NCBI GenBank assembly: GCA_024399135.1
Contig: JAKSHY010000004.1
Coordinates: forward strand, 1 to 64,000
Length of the DNA stretch: 64,000 bases
Reading direction: 5' to 3'
Source of the DNA: Lachnospiraceae bacterium
GTDB lineage: Bacteria; Bacillota; Clostridia; Lachnospirales; Lachnospiraceae
In this document: positions 25,664-34,325 of the stretch, piece after piece
How positions within the stretch are numbered: position 1 is the first letter of the stretch
Layout: every line of letters starts with the position of its first letter
The notes under the pieces: model-generated
What the model saw: the letters and a program-made list of their open reading frames with translations, nothing else
Database searches by the model: none
What the model was told of the DNA's origin: nothing
Position numbers and translations under genes: made by a program

Positions 25664-27559
25664 CTATTGTTTCTCCATATATTCTAAATACCATTGCTGG
25701 AAGATAAAGAAAGGCCAGCATATTTTAGAGTAATTAACTCCGCTATGTAATCCAACATCACCTGTTTTTAAATATTTTCCTACAAAATCAATTACTATAT
25801 CCGGATCAAAAATGTCTTGTTTAATCAAAAATTCCCGATCAATCATATCCAGCATTCGATTCTTCAAAGGTCCTCTAAGCCATGAATCAAGTGGAATCTT
25901 AAATCCCACCTTCGGCCTGTCCAAAAGTTTTTTAGGTATATAATCATATGCTATATCCTTTAAAATCCTTTTCTTAACTCCATCTTTATATTTAAATGAA
26001 TGATTCAATCTAAAAGAATACTCCATAACATCTTTATCAAGTATTGGACATCTTGATTCCAATGAATACTTCATAGACGCCCTATCAACCTTACAGAGTA
26101 TATCTCCCGGAAGATATGTATCCATATCAAGAAGCATACGCCTTGTCTGCCACGATTTAACATCATACTTGTCATCAAACTCATATCGGCACGGTATCGA
26201 CTCGCCATTGACCATTTTTCTTGATATATCTATATAATTAGTTGTACCAAACTGTGTCTTAGTACTTACATTTCTGTTTTCAGCAATAACCTTAACTTTA
26301 AACGGAAGCTTACCCATCAGATTAAGTGATTTAATTAATGGTGCATTTGCAAAGCCATTTACAATTCCACCCAACTTATCAAGCTTCTGTGCCTGGTTCA
26401 CCAATTCATATACATTATATCCGCAGAAAAATTCATCACCACCATCTCCCGAAAGAGCAACTGTGACTGATTCTTTCGCCAAACCCGAAACAAGCATTGT
26501 TGGTATCTGAGAAGAATCTGCGAATGGCTCATCATAATATCTAGGTATACTGTCAACAAGATCAAACATCATCTTCTCATCTATATACAATTCCGTATGA
26601 TCAGTTCCTAAATACTCAGCAACCTCTTTCGCATACTTAGCTTCATTATATTTTTCTTCATTAAAACCAATCGAAAACGTCTTGACAGGAGTATCGGAGT
26701 TTTCCTGGGCTATAGCTGTTACCAGAGATGAGTCATACCCACCGCTCAAAAAAGACCCTAAAGGAACATCTGATATCATTCTAAGGTTAACAGAACGCCT
26801 CAAAAGTTCTTTTAGTTCAGCTTTAGCAGTTTCATAATCATCAACAGGATTGCTAACATTCTTATGATACACATCCTTAATATCCCAGTACTTCCATGTA
26901 TTAACTCCGTCCTTTGAGAATTTAAGGATAGAACCTGGCTCTAGTTTATATACATTATTAAATATAGAATCAGGCGCATTAACGCATAATTGGCAAAGAT
27001 ATCTTGCTAAAATCTCAGTTCTAATTTCTTTTGAAAATCCAGGTCTTAACATTATAGGCTTTAATTCTGATGCAAAAACAAGATTCTCACCATCAAGTTC
27101 GTAATATAAAGGCTTCTTCCCTATTCTGTCCCTGACAAGATATGTTTCTTCGCTTTCACGATCATATAATGCAATAGCAAACATGCCATTAAAACGAGAA
27201 ATACAGTCAATTCCCCATTTTAGATAAGCTGCTATTATTACCTCTGTGTCTGAATCAGAAGAAAATGGATAACCCTTCAGTTTTTCCTTCAACTCTCTAT
27301 AATTATAGATTTCGCCATTAAAAACAACCGTTATTCTTCCATCCTTTGAATTCATGGGCTGGTGTCCGCCAGACGAAAGGTCAATAATCGATAATCTCCT
27401 CTGTGCAAGCCCTATAGAATATCCACTCATAGGCGTTTTCATCTCATAGATTTCAACTCCGGAGTCATTAGGGCCTCTATGAATCATAGAATCATTCATC
27501 AGTTTAAGCTCATCTATTGTAATATTCTGTTTACTAACGAATCCACATATTCCGCACAT
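25664..27559 (-). CDS. AsnB-type glutamine amidotransferase, copy 2
   Basis: The same architecture as copy 1 (631 residues): nucleophile C2 in MCGICG, MIHRGPNDSG, FNGEIYNYREL, PP-loop SGGYDSSLVTAI (about residue 287) and VALSGDGGDEFFCGY. The sequence is clearly diverged from copy 1, so this is not a recent duplicate. It may amidate a second uronic acid or work on another acceptor. It lies 30 nt behind a GT11 gene, as copy 1 lies next to two GT11 genes. Confidence 0.85.
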   Translation of the reverse strand: MCGICGFVSKQNITIDELKLMNDSMIHRGPNDSGVEIYEMKTPMSGYSIGLAQRRLSIIDLSSGGHQPMNSKDGRITVVFNGEIYNYRELKEKLKGYPFSSDSDTEVIIAAYLKWGIDCISRFNGMFAIALYDRESEETYLVRDRIGKKPLYYELDGENLVFASELKPIMLRPGFSKEIRTEILARYLCQLCVNAPDSIFNNVYKLEPGSILKFSKDGVNTWKYWDIKDVYHKNVSNPVDDYETAKAELKELLRRSVNLRMISDVPLGSFLSGGYDSSLVTAIAQENSDTPVKTFSIGFNEEKYNEAKYAKEVAEYLGTDHTELYIDEKMMFDLVDSIPRYYDEPFADSSQIPTMLVSGLAKESVTVALSGDGGDEFFCGYNVYELVNQAQKLDKLGGIVNGFANAPLIKSLNLMGKLPFKVKVIAENRNVSTKTQFGTTNYIDISRKMVNGESIPCRYEFDDKYDVKSWQTRRMLLDMDTYLPGDILCKVDRASMKYSLESRCPILDKDVMEYSFRLNHSFKYKDGVKKRILKDIAYDYIPKKLLDRPKVGFKIPLDSWLRGPLKNRMLDMIDREFLIKQDIFDPDIVIDFVGKYLKTGDVGLHSGVNYSKICWPFFIFQQWYLEYMEKQ

Positions 27560-27589
27560 ACTTACTTACCCTAATCGTCAATAGACTTA

Positions 27590-28519
27590 TTACTCATATA
27601 TATCCCCTTTCGGGCTTATGAACATCCATCCTGGCCACCATTTAGTCATGTCATCCTTTTCAAATATTTGCGAATTCTTATGAATCGTAGGTCTTATCTT
27701 GATTGGATTTTCATTATCATTAAGTCTGGCTCCCCAGAAGCTGAATGTTGAATTAGCGGCAATATTATGTTTGCATTTACTCATTAGATAAATATCAAGA
27801 AAACTTTCTTCACCACTATTAATGTCGACTACTCTCATCTCAACTCCTGGATTCATTCCCATGAATTCATTCGCATACGAAGCTGCATACTCCAAATCAT
27901 CAGAAAAGACATAAAATTTAGGTTTTTCGAGTCTTTCCATACAGATTCTGACAGCTCTTCCATAATATTCAGACGTGCATATCCCTCCGAACATTTCCTT
28001 ATTAGCTTCATCAAGATAATCTCCACGTCTAATATGAACGCTTACGGAATCGCACCTGTCCATATCCTCAGCAAGTTCTTTAATCGCACTGTAGTTCTTG
28101 CTCTTCCCAACAGGAAACGCTATTTCTTTTCGAAGATCAGCAAGTATATCGGAATAATAATATTCACATGCAAAATAACCTTCTATATACGCATCCGTAA
28201 ATTTCAGAAGTTCAGAATCATAGGATGTATTTTCAACATATCTCTTCGATTCACTTCTTCCCAATTTTCTTCTAAGTTTTCCAAATATGGTATCAGAACC
28301 GATTAAATCTTCTATTTCACGTCTTGAGGAGGTTTCGTAGTTTACTCCATCAAGATAATCAATCTCTACCAACCTTTTAGCAAGCATTGCTTCTTGATTA
28401 GACGTTCTAAACCATGAAAGGTCAATCTTCGCTGGAACGCCCATAGATATGAACTTTTTATATAATGCATATTGTTGAAGCTGATTACCTAATCCGCCCA
28501 TCAAACGAATTATTATCAT
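27590..28519 (-). CDS. GT11 alpha-1,2-fucosyltransferase-like, copy 3
   Basis: GT11 enzyme, 309 residues: IIIRLMGGLGNQLQQYALYK, SVHIRRGDYLDEAN (about 160-173), FYVFSDDLEYA and NSTFSFWGARLN. The signature residues are intact, unlike in copy 2. The C-terminus has an extra tail of about 30 residues. It stands between the VpsJ/GH105-like gene and asnB copy 2. Confidence 0.9.
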   Translation of the reverse strand: MIIIRLMGGLGNQLQQYALYKKFISMGVPAKIDLSWFRTSNQEAMLAKRLVEIDYLDGVNYETSSRREIEDLIGSDTIFGKLRRKLGRSESKRYVENTSYDSELLKFTDAYIEGYFACEYYYSDILADLRKEIAFPVGKSKNYSAIKELAEDMDRCDSVSVHIRRGDYLDEANKEMFGGICTSEYYGRAVRICMERLEKPKFYVFSDDLEYAASYANEFMGMNPGVEMRVVDINSGEESFLDIYLMSKCKHNIAANSTFSFWGARLNDNENPIKIRPTIHKNSQIFEKDDMTKWWPGWMFISPKGDIYE

Positions 28520-28582
28520 ACATTTTCTCCGTTTTATGTATTCCTAATCTTTTCACACGTCTATTGCATATACTGCACGCAT

Positions 28583-29668
28583 TCATTTAATAACGCCCAA
28601 CTTCTTCAATTTCATCATCAGTGAAAGAGTCGGCCCAACGCTCCAAGGATATGATCCAAACTTATCAGGATGAAGACCCAATCCCAAGCACTCAGCCTGT
28701 GCACCATACACTTTTCCATCATTGATGTGGCCAGTTAATTCCTCGAACCCTTTAGACAACATATCACGATACTTTGCAATTACTTCTGCATCATTCATGC
28801 TATTCTCCTCATATTTTCGAAGCAGCCAGGTTGCTATAGAATCAAGGATCATGGCCGATGCAGAGGTATCTATTGTTTTCGGAAAAATATCTATTTTCCA
28901 TTCATATAAGTCACTTTTATTTTGATACTTTCGTATGGTATCTACTGTTATTTTAAACTGTTCTTCTATAATTACATAATTAGGTCTTTCTTTTGGTGCA
29001 TATAAAAGATAGCCAGCCTCACCCATCAAAAGCCATCCAATAGCACGACCCCAGCCTATAATTCCCAGCTTAGAATCCGTACATATTTCATATCCATGAT
29101 ATGGAAGAAGAGTTTCATCATCCATTCCATATTTAACAAAATTCAAAATCTGTTTTTCAGCAATATCATATGCTTCATCACAGGACATTTCACGTCCCCA
29201 TAAAGAAAGGAACGGGCATACCATGCCTATCATATCCACAAGCACATAGTTATTATTCTGTTTAGGATTATACAGAAAGCTTCCTTCTTCATCCTTAGGT
29301 GCAGCCATAAGATAATCATATATCATTCTGGATGCCTTTTGATATTCCTCGCTATCATTCTCAGCAAGTGACTTTTTTAAAAAAGCCAAACCACTAACAG
29401 TATCTTCAACACTTCTAATCGAAAAACCATTCGATGTCCATTTACTCAAAAAAACATCCAAAACCTGATCTTCAATATTGCTATCTTCAATAGCAAGAGC
29501 AAGCATTCCATTAGGCCAGCTTATGTAGTCTCTTTTAGGAATGGAATCTCCTCTTCCTATCATTTTTTTTACTAAATTTTTGGTTTTTTGCTTAATACCA
29601 ACTTGAGGATAATCTATCAAATCCCTTCTGGCACTCTTAAGCAAGGCATTCTGCATTTCCTGATTCAT
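28583..29668 (-). CDS. VpsJ/GH105-like alpha-barrel protein, copy 2
   Basis: A 361-residue paralog of the protein at 6940-7995: both have a DLxxYP N-terminal block, VEDTVSGLAF (VDDVYAGMAL in copy 1), LPYHGYE and IGWGRAIGWLLMGEAG, and end with a GSYPW-GPTLSL block. It has no signal peptide. The start lies 32 nt inside the end of the GT4 gene upstream. The GH105 relatives remove unsaturated uronic acids; whether this one hydrolyses, binds or transfers is unknown. Confidence 0.7.
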   Translation of the reverse strand: MNQEMQNALLKSARRDLIDYPQVGIKQKTKNLVKKMIGRGDSIPKRDYISWPNGMLALAIEDSNIEDQVLDVFLSKWTSNGFSIRSVEDTVSGLAFLKKSLAENDSEEYQKASRMIYDYLMAAPKDEEGSFLYNPKQNNNYVLVDMIGMVCPFLSLWGREMSCDEAYDIAEKQILNFVKYGMDDETLLPYHGYEICTDSKLGIIGWGRAIGWLLMGEAGYLLYAPKERPNYVIIEEQFKITVDTIRKYQNKSDLYEWKIDIFPKTIDTSASAMILDSIATWLLRKYEENSMNDAEVIAKYRDMLSKGFEELTGHINDGKVYGAQAECLGLGLHPDKFGSYPWSVGPTLSLMMKLKKLGVIK

Positions 29669-30863
29669 AGAACTCCATCAATTTATTCGCCTGGATAGAT
29701 ACTTCAAATCCAGCGTCCATAACCTTTTGATTGTATGAATATCTTCTACCATATTCAATTCCATCTATTTCAATTGTATCAGTCGCATCGTTCTTAACTA
29801 TGTCATCGTTATCAATGTTTGAATCATTTTTTCCAGTATACCTAATATTAACATTAAGAAGATTCACTGCTTTTTCGGCCCACTTCTTAGGATCATCACT
29901 CAGACTTAACGAACTAATAAGTTCAGTTACAGCTACTTCATTGCATATCGAATCCGACATAAGGACTGGAAGACCTGAAGCCTGTGCTTCTACCACCGTA
30001 CCAGGAAGCCCTTCATATCTTGATGGATAGATAAAGCAGTCCATCGCCTGATAATAATCAGAAATATTAGTCTTCATACCTTCAAATATCACGTGTTCTT
30101 TTATTTTTAATTCTTCCGAAAGAGCCTTTATTTCCTGCATTCTTGGTCCGTCACCTACCAATACAAGAACAGCCTTTTCGTCTAGCAGCAGTATTTCTTT
30201 AAATACTTTTAATAAAAATTCATGATTCTTAGCATAATGAAAGCGACCTACATGCCCATAAATGTTGGCGTTTTCTAGGCCTAGTTTCATTCTTAGCGAA
30301 AGTCTTGTATCATAATCAAACCGAAATTTTGATACATCGATACAATTAGGAAGAAATACAATTTCCCTCTTTTTACAAGCTCTTTTCCCAAAAACCGCCT
30401 CTGATGCAAGTTTCGAACAAGAAAAAAGATAGTCGGCCTTCTTCGAAAGATTTAATCTCAACAGCTTAGTGATATATCCTTTCACTCCGGCATCAACTCC
30501 GGCAGATCTAGCATGAGCGATAGTCAAAAGTCCTTCCTTTTTCGCAATAGGAAGATAAATAGATGCAGTACTGGTCATATGACCCTGTATAAACTTATGT
30601 TCTCCACTATTCTTAGAAAGCAAATCTCTCCACGCCTTCTTATATGAATGAATATTATAAATTTTAAATCTTGGAATATGATATATTTTCCCACCCAAAG
30701 ATTCTATTTCATCTTCAAAATACCCCTTAGAGTCTCCATGTACCACGAAGTCAAACTGAACACGATTTCTGTCTATACAACGATAAAGGTCCATTATTCT
30801 GCTTTCTGCTCCACCAATATTTAATTGACCCAAAACATGAAGAACCCTTATCATATCATTCAT
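29637..30863 (-). CDS. GT4 family glycosyltransferase
   Basis: GT-B enzyme: VLHVLGQLNIGGAESRIMDLY at the N-terminus, IYGHVGRFHYAKNHEFLLK at the second domain, and EGLPGTVVEAQASGLP (E-x7-E, near 285). ATG 30854 is an alternative start, better spaced from AAGG than ATG 30863. Residues about 345-375 carry a low-complexity Asn/Asp-rich stretch (NDSNIDNDDIVKNDATD), unusual in this family. It is 21 nt behind the pseudokinase partner gene. Confidence 0.9.
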   Translation of the reverse strand: MNDMIRVLHVLGQLNIGGAESRIMDLYRCIDRNRVQFDFVVHGDSKGYFEDEIESLGGKIYHIPRFKIYNIHSYKKAWRDLLSKNSGEHKFIQGHMTSTASIYLPIAKKEGLLTIAHARSAGVDAGVKGYITKLLRLNLSKKADYLFSCSKLASEAVFGKRACKKREIVFLPNCIDVSKFRFDYDTRLSLRMKLGLENANIYGHVGRFHYAKNHEFLLKVFKEILLLDEKAVLVLVGDGPRMQEIKALSEELKIKEHVIFEGMKTNISDYYQAMDCFIYPSRYEGLPGTVVEAQASGLPVLMSDSICNEVAVTELISSLSLSDDPKKWAEKAVNLLNVNIRYTGKNDSNIDNDDIVKNDATDTIEIDGIEYGRRYSYNQKVMDAGFEVSIQANKLMEFYESGNAECLA

Positions 30864-30884
30864 AACCTTATAATTTTAACATAT

Positions 30885-31784
30885 TTAAGCTAAATCTTCC
30901 ACTTCCTTCATACGCCTAAAGAATGTTGATCTCGATGCAATTCCTAATGCTTCCATAGCCTCTTTTTCTGTTATTTTTGACGACTTAAACTTAATGGTTA
31001 TTTCCCTAAGAAGCATTGGATCTACAGGCTTTTTCTTTCTTCCTGCGAACTTTCCTTCTTCTTTTGCTTTAATTATCCCCTCACTCTTCCGCGTATTGAA
31101 ATAATCATCACATTTTAACAGCATGTTTTTAAGTAAAAAGAGCATATTTTTTCTTTCAGCATCGCTTACATACCTTTCCTCATCAGTAAGATATACGCTG
31201 CATCCGCTAACAAGGAGCCTGTACAAATTGTATGAGAGCTTCGCGTTAGTCGCATCTATAGAACACATGTTATTTAATCTAACACTATCTATATGATATA
31301 TATTGTTAAGATCATCTTCACTAATAACCCCCTCATATATCAAAGAATCTCTATACTCAATTAATTCAAGATTATCATATGAGCTTTTTCTATTAGTTTT
31401 GATTAACCACATGAACTTATCATATTCATCTAATTCTGCTTCTTTAACAAGAACATTAAAATCGTCTCTTAAACGGGTAGGAGTACGCATTTTAATAAAA
31501 CTTGGAATACTATTCACTCTATAATATTTTTCTTTCCTATCGCGCAAATCATATCCTGGAATTCCCCTAAAAACATTTTTCGGTAAATAATCAATGACAT
31601 CCCAATATAGAGTCAAAACATACTGAAATGAAGAGACAATTTCTCCAGATATTTCAAATATTTCGTAATCCATTTTTCCTATTACATAGCTCGACTTCTT
31701 GTTATCTTCACATTTGAGCATAGCAGATAGTGTTCTTATAGGAGATTTTTCGATTGGAGTTACTACATTCATTCCATTAATCAT
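30885..31784 (-). CDS. Pseudokinase partner with resolvase-like DNA-binding tail
   Basis: About 300 residues. The last 68 look like the hinge and helix-turn-helix end of serine resolvases: a basic helix (RKSEGIIKAKEEGKFAGRKK), then ITEKEAMEALGIASRSTFFRRM. No resolvase catalytic domain is present. The first 230 residues are unfamiliar to me except that YYRVNSIPSFIKMRTPTRLRDD (in part) recalls proteins encoded beside HipA-like kinases. ATG 31784 shares one base with the kinase stop (TGATG) and has GGAGG upstream, so the two are translationally coupled. Probably a DNA-binding regulator of its own unit. Confidence 0.6.
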   Translation of the reverse strand: MINGMNVVTPIEKSPIRTLSAMLKCEDNKKSSYVIGKMDYEIFEISGEIVSSFQYVLTLYWDVIDYLPKNVFRGIPGYDLRDRKEKYYRVNSIPSFIKMRTPTRLRDDFNVLVKEAELDEYDKFMWLIKTNRKSSYDNLELIEYRDSLIYEGVISEDDLNNIYHIDSVRLNNMCSIDATNAKLSYNLYRLLVSGCSVYLTDEERYVSDAERKNMLFLLKNMLLKCDDYFNTRKSEGIIKAKEEGKFAGRKKKPVDPMLLREITIKFKSSKITEKEAMEALGIASRSTFFRRMKEVEDLA

Positions 31785-32632
31785 CAAAAGCCTCCTTCAT
31801 ACGCCGGAAGAAGAATTTTTTCATATCTTAACTTGTATATCGTTTTATAGAATTCTTTTCGAACATCAGAAATACACTCAATAGAATCAATTAATTCATA
31901 TATCTTCTCCAAATCAATTCTTGGAACTATCCTTCTAAGAGCGTTATCACATTCCTTATATTCATGGCTCATTAACACCTTATTAAATGACATACGCATA
32001 TTATGGCTTAATATTTCGTTCGAGCCATCTAAAAGCATTTCTTCTATGAACGAGGTGGAATTAAGAGCAGAATTAATCAAGATATCGCTATTGATATTAG
32101 GATACAGGCATTCATCATTATTAAATACAGGTGCCAAATGATAATCATTTTCACCCTCAATATATCCCCAGGAATAAGTGCTTCTGGATGAATTACCATT
32201 CAACGCATCTATAACGTACATATCATAAAATCTATCAATAGATGCACGAATGCTACCAGTCTTTCCACTTCCAATAATTATATGCTCAATATCATCAAAG
32301 CTGTATGTATGCGAACCTCTATTGATATCCAGCATCATCTCCATCACGTTTTCAAATAATATAAGTCTTTCATCCCTATTAAGAAAATTTTTAATTATTA
32401 CTACATTCTTATCTTTAAACGTTCCAAGAAAACAGTCCTGTGCAGGCAAACCTAAGAGCCTATATACTTCACTTCCAATATATTCGGAAACATGATTAAA
32501 AAGCCATCCCATTTGAGATGACTTTTGAAATTTAACAAGGTAACTATAGCCATTAATGATAATCTCCTTATTGGCTCCAGTTCCTCCTATATACACTTTT
32601 TCATTCTCTTCATATTTAGAATAGTCTTTCAT
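31784..32632 (-). CDS. HipA/CtkA-like protein lacking catalytic residues
   Basis: A 282-residue HipA-fold protein. The N-lobe is well kept: GGTGANKEIIINGYSYLVKF with the ATP-binding Lys (K34), SEYIGSEVYRLLGL, and DCFLGTFKDK. In the catalytic loop, where relatives have a GN-x-DRH-x-x-N pattern, this protein reads NGNSSRSTYSW (145-155): Asp, His and Asn are gone. The metal-binding APxFDNG reads APVFNND (167-173). It is therefore most likely an inactive pseudokinase. AGAGGA precedes the ATG, and a predicted promoter with inverted repeats stands just upstream. Confidence 0.7.
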   Translation of the reverse strand: MKDYSKYEENEKVYIGGTGANKEIIINGYSYLVKFQKSSQMGWLFNHVSEYIGSEVYRLLGLPAQDCFLGTFKDKNVVIIKNFLNRDERLILFENVMEMMLDINRGSHTYSFDDIEHIIIGSGKTGSIRASIDRFYDMYVIDALNGNSSRSTYSWGYIEGENDYHLAPVFNNDECLYPNINSDILINSALNSTSFIEEMLLDGSNEILSHNMRMSFNKVLMSHEYKECDNALRRIVPRIDLEKIYELIDSIECISDVRKEFYKTIYKLRYEKILLPAYEGGF

Positions 32633-32648
32633 AGAATCCTCTAAATAT

Positions 32649-32700
32649 AAAATATCAAATTTATAGTTTTTGTGTCAATAATATCGTTTCGATTTTGATA
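32649..32700 (-). promoter_or_regulatory. Predicted promoter/operator of the pseudokinase pair
   Basis: Minus strand: perfect TTGACA (-35, 32673-32678), 18-nt spacer, TATTTT (-10, 32649-32654), start of transcription only about 10 nt from the ATG. An inverted repeat TATCAAA (minus strand, at 32694-32700) and TTTGATA (at 32653-32659) flanks the -35 box and reaches the -10, which would suit autoregulation. Confidence 0.5.
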
Positions 32701-32724
32701 CTATTTTAATAATAAAAAATGTCT

Positions 32725-32759
32725 TTATTAATAAGAAAGGACTTTCTTACGAAAGTCCT
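32725..32759 (-). terminator. Hairpin at the end of the deacetylase-like gene
   Basis: Minus-strand stem of 9 bp (32751-32759 with 32738-32746), 4-nt loop, then TTCTTATTAATAAAG. The T-tract is broken, so termination would be partial; it overlaps the stop of the upstream gene. Confidence 0.5.
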
Positions 32760-33508
32760 GCATGTTCTTTAAACCAGTCCTTATATTCTCTAAAGTCCTT
32801 GCATTCGGCATCTATGCTGTCTATCATAACTTCTAGTTTTTCAGTAACAAGTGTTTTGTAATTATCAAAATTATCATAACCCTTCTTCGTCCAGGCGAAC
32901 GGATGTGTTAGTATCTGTACCTTCTTATGTCCCTTAATATTGGACTCATCAGGATAGCCATATCTCCATATATGATTCGCATCTGACATGTATTTAACAT
33001 CAACTACAGTATTTTCATCAACATCATCCTTAAATGTAAAGAATTCATCCTGATATGCATTAAGCTTTCCATTCAACTTAATATTTTCTGCCAAAATATC
33101 TCTTGATGGTCTGTGTACCGAAAATGTATCAACAGAAAAATCAAACATTTCACTTAATATGTCAAGCTCCTTCTGTATCTGAACTCTTACCTGTTTCATA
33201 TCAGTCAATCCGTTAAGTGCATAATGAAGGCCAATATGCTGACCTCTTTCATGCATATCCTTAATCATGTCCATATTACGCTTGGAAAGGATATTATATG
33301 AGTTATTCGTCCATTGAAAGAAATAGTTTGAGGTAAAATCCATACTCTCTTCGACCTTTGAAAGCTCATATGCTCTTTCAACGCTATATTCCACATCATG
33401 ACGCATTATAATGAACTCATCCTGATTAATAGCCTTCTTGTAGCTTGAAGCATGTCCTGTTGATTTAATTATTCTAATTATTTCTTTGTAATCATCATAA
33501 GAAAACAT
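32747..33508 (-). CDS. Polysaccharide deacetylase-like (CE4-fold) protein
   Basis: About 253 residues. IIMRHDVEYSVERAYEL has the Asp of the NodB metal site, and GLHYA near residue 95 and FSVHRPSRD (about 130) supply His residues, a pattern seen in a divergent NodB-like group beside capsule genes. Full CE4 motifs are not all present, so deacetylation is likely but unproven. I start at ATG 33508 with GGAGGA 4 nt upstream; the in-frame ATG 33535 would put that ribosome site inside the gene. No signal peptide, so it may act on a cytoplasmic sugar. Confidence 0.7.
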   Translation of the reverse strand: MFSYDDYKEIIRIIKSTGHASSYKKAINQDEFIIMRHDVEYSVERAYELSKVEESMDFTSNYFFQWTNNSYNILSKRNMDMIKDMHERGQHIGLHYALNGLTDMKQVRVQIQKELDILSEMFDFSVDTFSVHRPSRDILAENIKLNGKLNAYQDEFFTFKDDVDENTVVDVKYMSDANHIWRYGYPDESNIKGHKKVQILTHPFAWTKKGYDNFDNYKTLVTEKLEVMIDSIDAECKDFREYKDWFKEHAGLS

Positions 33509-33536
33509 ATTATCCTCCAAATAAGTACTCCACAAT

Positions 33537-34325
33537 CTATCTATTAGTGAGAATATGCTTCATTTTCGCCATCACATACTCTCTTATTCGATCAATAAAT
33601 CCTTGTTTTAATGTATTCCCTTTTAGATATTCTCCATAAGAAATGCACTTATTACATTCAAATATTCCCTTAGCGTTTTGAAAATCCATTTCATTCATAG
33701 TATTCGTATGAAATACCAAGGTTGAATAATTATCATTAATAACCATATCCTGATTATTTTCACAATACTCTATTTTAAGCGATTTTCGTATTGTCTTACT
33801 TTTTCTATATGATATCGGATAGAATGTTATTCCTTTATACTCATATGGTCTAATTCCAAATCCGTCTGTAATTTTAACAAATCCATTCTCTTTTAGTGCT
33901 TTTAACGTATTTTTATCATAATTATGGGCTGGAGCCATGAATATATCAGTTTCTATTCCATTAGCTATGAGGATTTCCTTCCCCTGCTTAATCATTTCAT
34001 ACTGCTTCTCATATGAAAGACCAGAATATTCAGAAAAGTTATTAAGAGGAAACATTCCACTCTTATTAGTTGTATATACATGATTTAATCCATGCATAGC
34101 AACTGTCCAGCCTTCAGCTTGAAGTCCCCTGATATATGCCCAAAAATCACCTTCGAACTTAACTCCAGAATCTTCTCTAAAGTCCTTAAGCATTTGATCT
34201 TTATTATCTGGAATAACGCCTATTAACGGTTTAATGTCGAATTCGTCAATAAGTGCTTTGAATCTGTAGAACTTCTCCCAATTCATATCAATGCTTATAT
34301 CATCTAATCTTATAGCTATTCTCAA
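33537..34325 (-). CDS. DUF2334-type polysaccharide deacetylase-like protein
   Basis: A 262-residue protein: MRIAIRLDDISIDMNWEKF with the DD metal pair (D8-D9), KPLIGVIPDN, MHGLNHVY with the two metal His (about 98 and 102), and MAPAHNYDK. These are the DUF2334/NodB elements. No signal peptide. It overlaps the formyltransferase gene by 4 nt. A deacetylase next to a formyltransferase suggests that an N-acetyl sugar is first freed to the amine and then formylated; this order is inference. Confidence 0.78.
   Translation of the reverse strand: MRIAIRLDDISIDMNWEKFYRFKALIDEFDIKPLIGVIPDNKDQMLKDFREDSGVKFEGDFWAYIRGLQAEGWTVAMHGLNHVYTTNKSGMFPLNNFSEYSGLSYEKQYEMIKQGKEILIANGIETDIFMAPAHNYDKNTLKALKENGFVKITDGFGIRPYEYKGITFYPISYRKSKTIRKSLKIEYCENNQDMVINDNYSTLVFHTNTMNEMDFQNAKGIFECNKCISYGEYLKGNTLKQGFIDRIREYVMAKMKHILTNR

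Noticed and set aside
21123-27559. Recent segmental duplication of asnB/GT11
   Set aside because: The copies differ throughout their length and flanking genes differ, so an old or separate origin is more likely.
31784-32632. Active HipA toxin kinase
   Set aside because: The catalytic Asp, His and Asn and the metal-binding Asp are all replaced.
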